Positions 62,274 through 64,000 of a DNA stretch of 64,000 nucleotides are shown here, in pieces. Source of the stretch: Desulfobacteraceae bacterium. Its GTDB lineage: Bacteria > Desulfobacterota > Desulfobacteria > Desulfobacterales > UBA5852. Every line of letters begins with the position of its first letter. The stretch's first letter is position 1. The stretch is from positions 186,001 to 250,000 of the forward strand of contig JABZFP010000018.1 in assembly GCA_014237395.1 (NCBI GenBank). The letters run 5' to 3'. The notes under the pieces are model-generated. The model did not search any database and was not told the DNA's origin. It saw only the letters and a program-made list of their open reading frames with translations. The position numbers and the translations under genes are program-made.

Positions 62274-63602
62274 ATGACAACGAAACACCTCATAGCCATG
62301 GCCTGGATGATGGGCATGTTTTTCTCGCCGGAGGCCCTTTTCCTGCACGGAAAAATGGCAGGACTGAGCGGATATGGATTCGTCTTGCCGCTCGGGGTGG
62401 GCCTTGTCCTGCATTGGATGAACGGGACCGGCGGCGGGCAGGGCGGCTTTGCCATAACGGCACCGGACGCTGAAATTCGACTATTGAAGGAGACCTGGGG
62501 CCCCCTGGCGGCAGCCTTTCTGCTGCTTATGGCACGACCGGTCGCTGCCGTATGCCTTGCCACCGCGGTGCTGGTAACATCCGGCTTTGTTTTCAATGAG
62601 GTCTTTTTCTACTGGTTTCCGAATTTCGGTTTTGCCGCGCTGGTGCTCGGCGGTTTGCTGATTGTGAATTTTATCGGACCGCAAGTCGCCGCCGCCCTCC
62701 AACTGATGCTCACATCGATAGCGATTATCGGCATAACGGGGATATCCATTGTCGGAATCCTTGCCTGGAGCCAGGCACCGCATGCGCCCCAACAAGCAGT
62801 GTTTGTCGCCAACGGTCAAAGCGTCGGCCTGGCCCTCATGGCCTTCGTGGGGTATGACATGCTCCGATATACGCGGCACGGCCTCGAGCAAGCCCAATTG
62901 ACGATGGTGATGAAAACCGCGTTCATCATCGGCGGGATTGTTTTTATCCTCTGGAACAGCGCCTCCCTCTTATGGGTAACCCCCTCACGTCTGGCCGCCA
63001 CCACCATCCCCCACATCCTGGCCGCCAAGGCAATGATGGGACCGGCCGGCCGTATCGTTATCGGCGTTGTGGTCATTGCCGGTGCGGGAGCGGCCGTCAA
63101 TTACCTCTATCAGACCGTTTCCCGCATGATGGCACGCATGGCACACCATGGCCTGCTGCCGGCCATCTTCGCTCGATCCGCCGCCCGCCCGCTACTGGCC
63201 ATAACCGGTCTAACCGCCGCCACCGGTCTGCTCATGGCGGCGGGGTTTGCCGGATCCGATCTGCTGGATGTCAGCCTTCGCGCCGGCCTGATGTTGTGGC
63301 TTGTATTTTACGCCCTGCGCCAGATAGCCCAAAGCCTCCGTGCAAAGCCGGACAGCGTCGGCCGTTATCCCCTTCACGCTGCGCGAAACAAGGCCCTGCG
63401 CATCATTGTTATAGCAGCCATGATCACTGGGGCCGCCATGCTTGTCGTCACCGACGATGCACCTGTCATCCTCCTTAAAACCATGTCAACGATCCTTGCC
63501 CTGGCCACTTTTTTGGCCATGGTCGGCCTGCGATTTGCAAAAAGCTTTATTGTCAAACCCAACATGATGCCTGCCAAGATAAAGAAAGGAGAGACACCAT
63601 GA
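62274..63602 (+). CDS. APC-superfamily amino-acid-permease-like membrane protein
   Basis: This 442-residue integral membrane protein has about 12 hydrophobic segments and the APC-type layout (MAWMMGMFFSPEAL, LMAFVGYDMLRYTRHGLEQAQ, VIAGAGAAVNYLYQTVSRMMARMAHHGLLP). The RMMARMAHHGLLP block matches the segment before the last membrane helices of amino-acid permeases. The frame is open to 62175; the ATG at 62274 begins the hydrophobic domain. It overlaps the rhodanese gene by four bases, so the two are coupled. Substrate unknown; a sulfur-containing solute is only a guess. Confidence 0.75.
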   Translation: MTTKHLIAMAWMMGMFFSPEALFLHGKMAGLSGYGFVLPLGVGLVLHWMNGTGGGQGGFAITAPDAEIRLLKETWGPLAAAFLLLMARPVAAVCLATAVLVTSGFVFNEVFFYWFPNFGFAALVLGGLLIVNFIGPQVAAALQLMLTSIAIIGITGISIVGILAWSQAPHAPQQAVFVANGQSVGLALMAFVGYDMLRYTRHGLEQAQLTMVMKTAFIIGGIVFILWNSASLLWVTPSRLAATTIPHILAAKAMMGPAGRIVIGVVVIAGAGAAVNYLYQTVSRMMARMAHHGLLPAIFARSAARPLLAITGLTAATGLLMAAGFAGSDLLDVSLRAGLMLWLVFYALRQIAQSLRAKPDSVGRYPLHAARNKALRIIVIAAMITGAAMLVVTDDAPVILLKTMSTILALATFLAMVGLRFAKSFIVKPNMMPAKIKKGETP

Positions 63603-64000
63603 ATAAACACCAGCGAATTCCGATCGTCTTGCTGTTTGCATTGGCACTCGTGATGACGAGCATGGGAACGCCCCAAGCCGGCAGCGATGTGCCGTTGATG
63701 ACGATCGATGAACTCAACGCCATGCTGGACGATCCCGACCTCCTCGTCCTGGATGTCCGGCGCGGCAAAGACTGGACGTCTTCCGAATTCAAGATCAAAG
63801 GGGCCACCTATGCCAAGCCCGACGCCTATGATACGTGGTCGAATACCTACCCCAAAGACAAAAAGATCGTGCTCTACTGCGCCTGACCGAGCGAATACAC
63901 CAGTGCCGGTCTGGCACGGAAGATGATGGATAACGGCTATGGGAATGTGTATGCCCTGAAGGGTGGCTGGCGGGAATGGTTCCGCGCGAAATATCCCGTC
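63599..64000 (+). CDS. Periplasmic rhodanese-like selenoprotein (TGA read as Sec; 3' end outside window)
   Basis: A signal peptide (ends near PQAGS) and a rhodanese-like domain are clear: LLVLDVRRGKDW, FKIKGATYAK and IVLYCA, then TGA at 63884-63886, then in-frame PSEYTSAGLARKMM, NVYALKGGWREWF to the window edge. Homologous domains read YCACP here, so TGA stands at a conserved Cys, giving Cys94-Ala-Sec96. A SECIS-like hairpin follows. AAGGAGA precedes the ATG. A stop at TGA would leave only half a rhodanese. The alternative is a nonsense mutation, but coding quality does not drop after it. Confidence 0.8.
63900..63919 (+). promoter_or_regulatory. SECIS-like stem-loop downstream of the in-frame TGA
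   Basis: GTGCC (63903-63907) pairs with GGCAC (63913-63917) around the five-base loop GGTCT, and CC (63900-63901) can pair with GG (63918-63919) past a bulged A. The loop starts 21 bases after the TGA. The E. coli fdhF SECIS has the same GGUCU in its loop at a similar distance. Confidence 0.7.

Noticed and set aside
63884..63886. TGA as an ordinary stop or a sequencing error in the rhodanese gene
   Set aside because: Downstream homology stays in the same frame with no indel, the codon replaces a conserved Cys, and a SECIS-like loop follows. Sec is the simpler reading, though a selB check is needed.

Overview
The window is a GC-rich, gene-dense stretch of bacterial chromosome. It probably comes from a sulfate-reducing deltaproteobacterium of the Desulfobacteraceae/Desulfosarcinaceae type. 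That assignment is an inference from the mix of acyl-CoA dehydrogenase and acyl-CoA ligase genes, ABC and TRAP solute importers, many SpoIIE/PP2C regulators, a probable selenoprotein and interspersed hairpin repeats. No rRNA, tRNA, CRISPR array, phage gene or transposase was seen.

Layout. 0-1.7 kb: the 3' part of a DNA glycosylase gene (mutM), an O-methyltransferase and a small arginine-rich protein. 1.9-8.4 kb: a peptide ABC importer (binding protein, two permeases, two ATPases) followed by a membrane-dipeptidase-family enzyme, a peptide uptake and cleavage unit. 8.6-11.9 kb: an EVE-domain protein, a large acyl-CoA dehydrogenase and a MarR regulator with two matching candidate operators. 12.1-19.5 kb: a signalling island holding a GAF-SpoIIE phosphatase, an HD protein, an RsbW-like kinase, a STAS antagonist, a cNMP-binding-fold protein, a GAF-class III cyclase and a PilZ-like/cNMP-binding/Ser-Thr kinase fusion. 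20.8-29.4 kb: an envelope and signalling block with a FecR-TPR-beta-barrel protein, two secreted proteins that share a C-terminal signature, a CHASE2-SpoIIE phosphatase and a PP2C phosphatase. 29.8-32.8 kb: a long-chain acyl-CoA ligase and a DegV protein. 33-40.3 kb (minus): aldehyde dehydrogenase, glycerophosphodiesterase, glutamine-amidotransferase-like protein and a polyamine-type ABC importer. 40.6-42.2 kb: a gamma-glutamylcyclotransferase-like protein and a fused chorismate mutase/prephenate dehydrogenase. 42.6-49.6 kb (minus): an SDR enzyme, TamB and a TamA/BamA-type outer membrane protein. 49.9-59.2 kb (minus): a tightly packed nine-gene operon of ketosynthase, chain-length-factor-like partner, acyl-CoA ligase, Fe-S reductase-like protein, MIO ammonia-lyase and TRAP transporter, with a divergent hotdog protein. 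60.4-64 kb: a DUF456-like protein, a small Cys-rich protein, a YpsA/molybdenum-carrier-like protein, an APC-type permease and a periplasmic rhodanese with an in-frame TGA that is probably selenocysteine.

Three points stand out. First, the last gene reads through a TGA exactly where relatives have Cys, and a hairpin with a GGTCT loop follows, so it is probably a selenoprotein. Second, four copies of a 122-123 base hairpin element sit close to or directly on stop codons, and their arm sequences differ between copies while pairing within each copy. Third, the 49.9-59.2 kb operon resembles part of an aryl-polyene or flexirubin-type pathway fused to a solute importer. The cyclase plus cNMP-binding kinase pair at 15.9-19.5 kb also looks like a bacterial counterpart of a cyclic-nucleotide-dependent protein kinase system.
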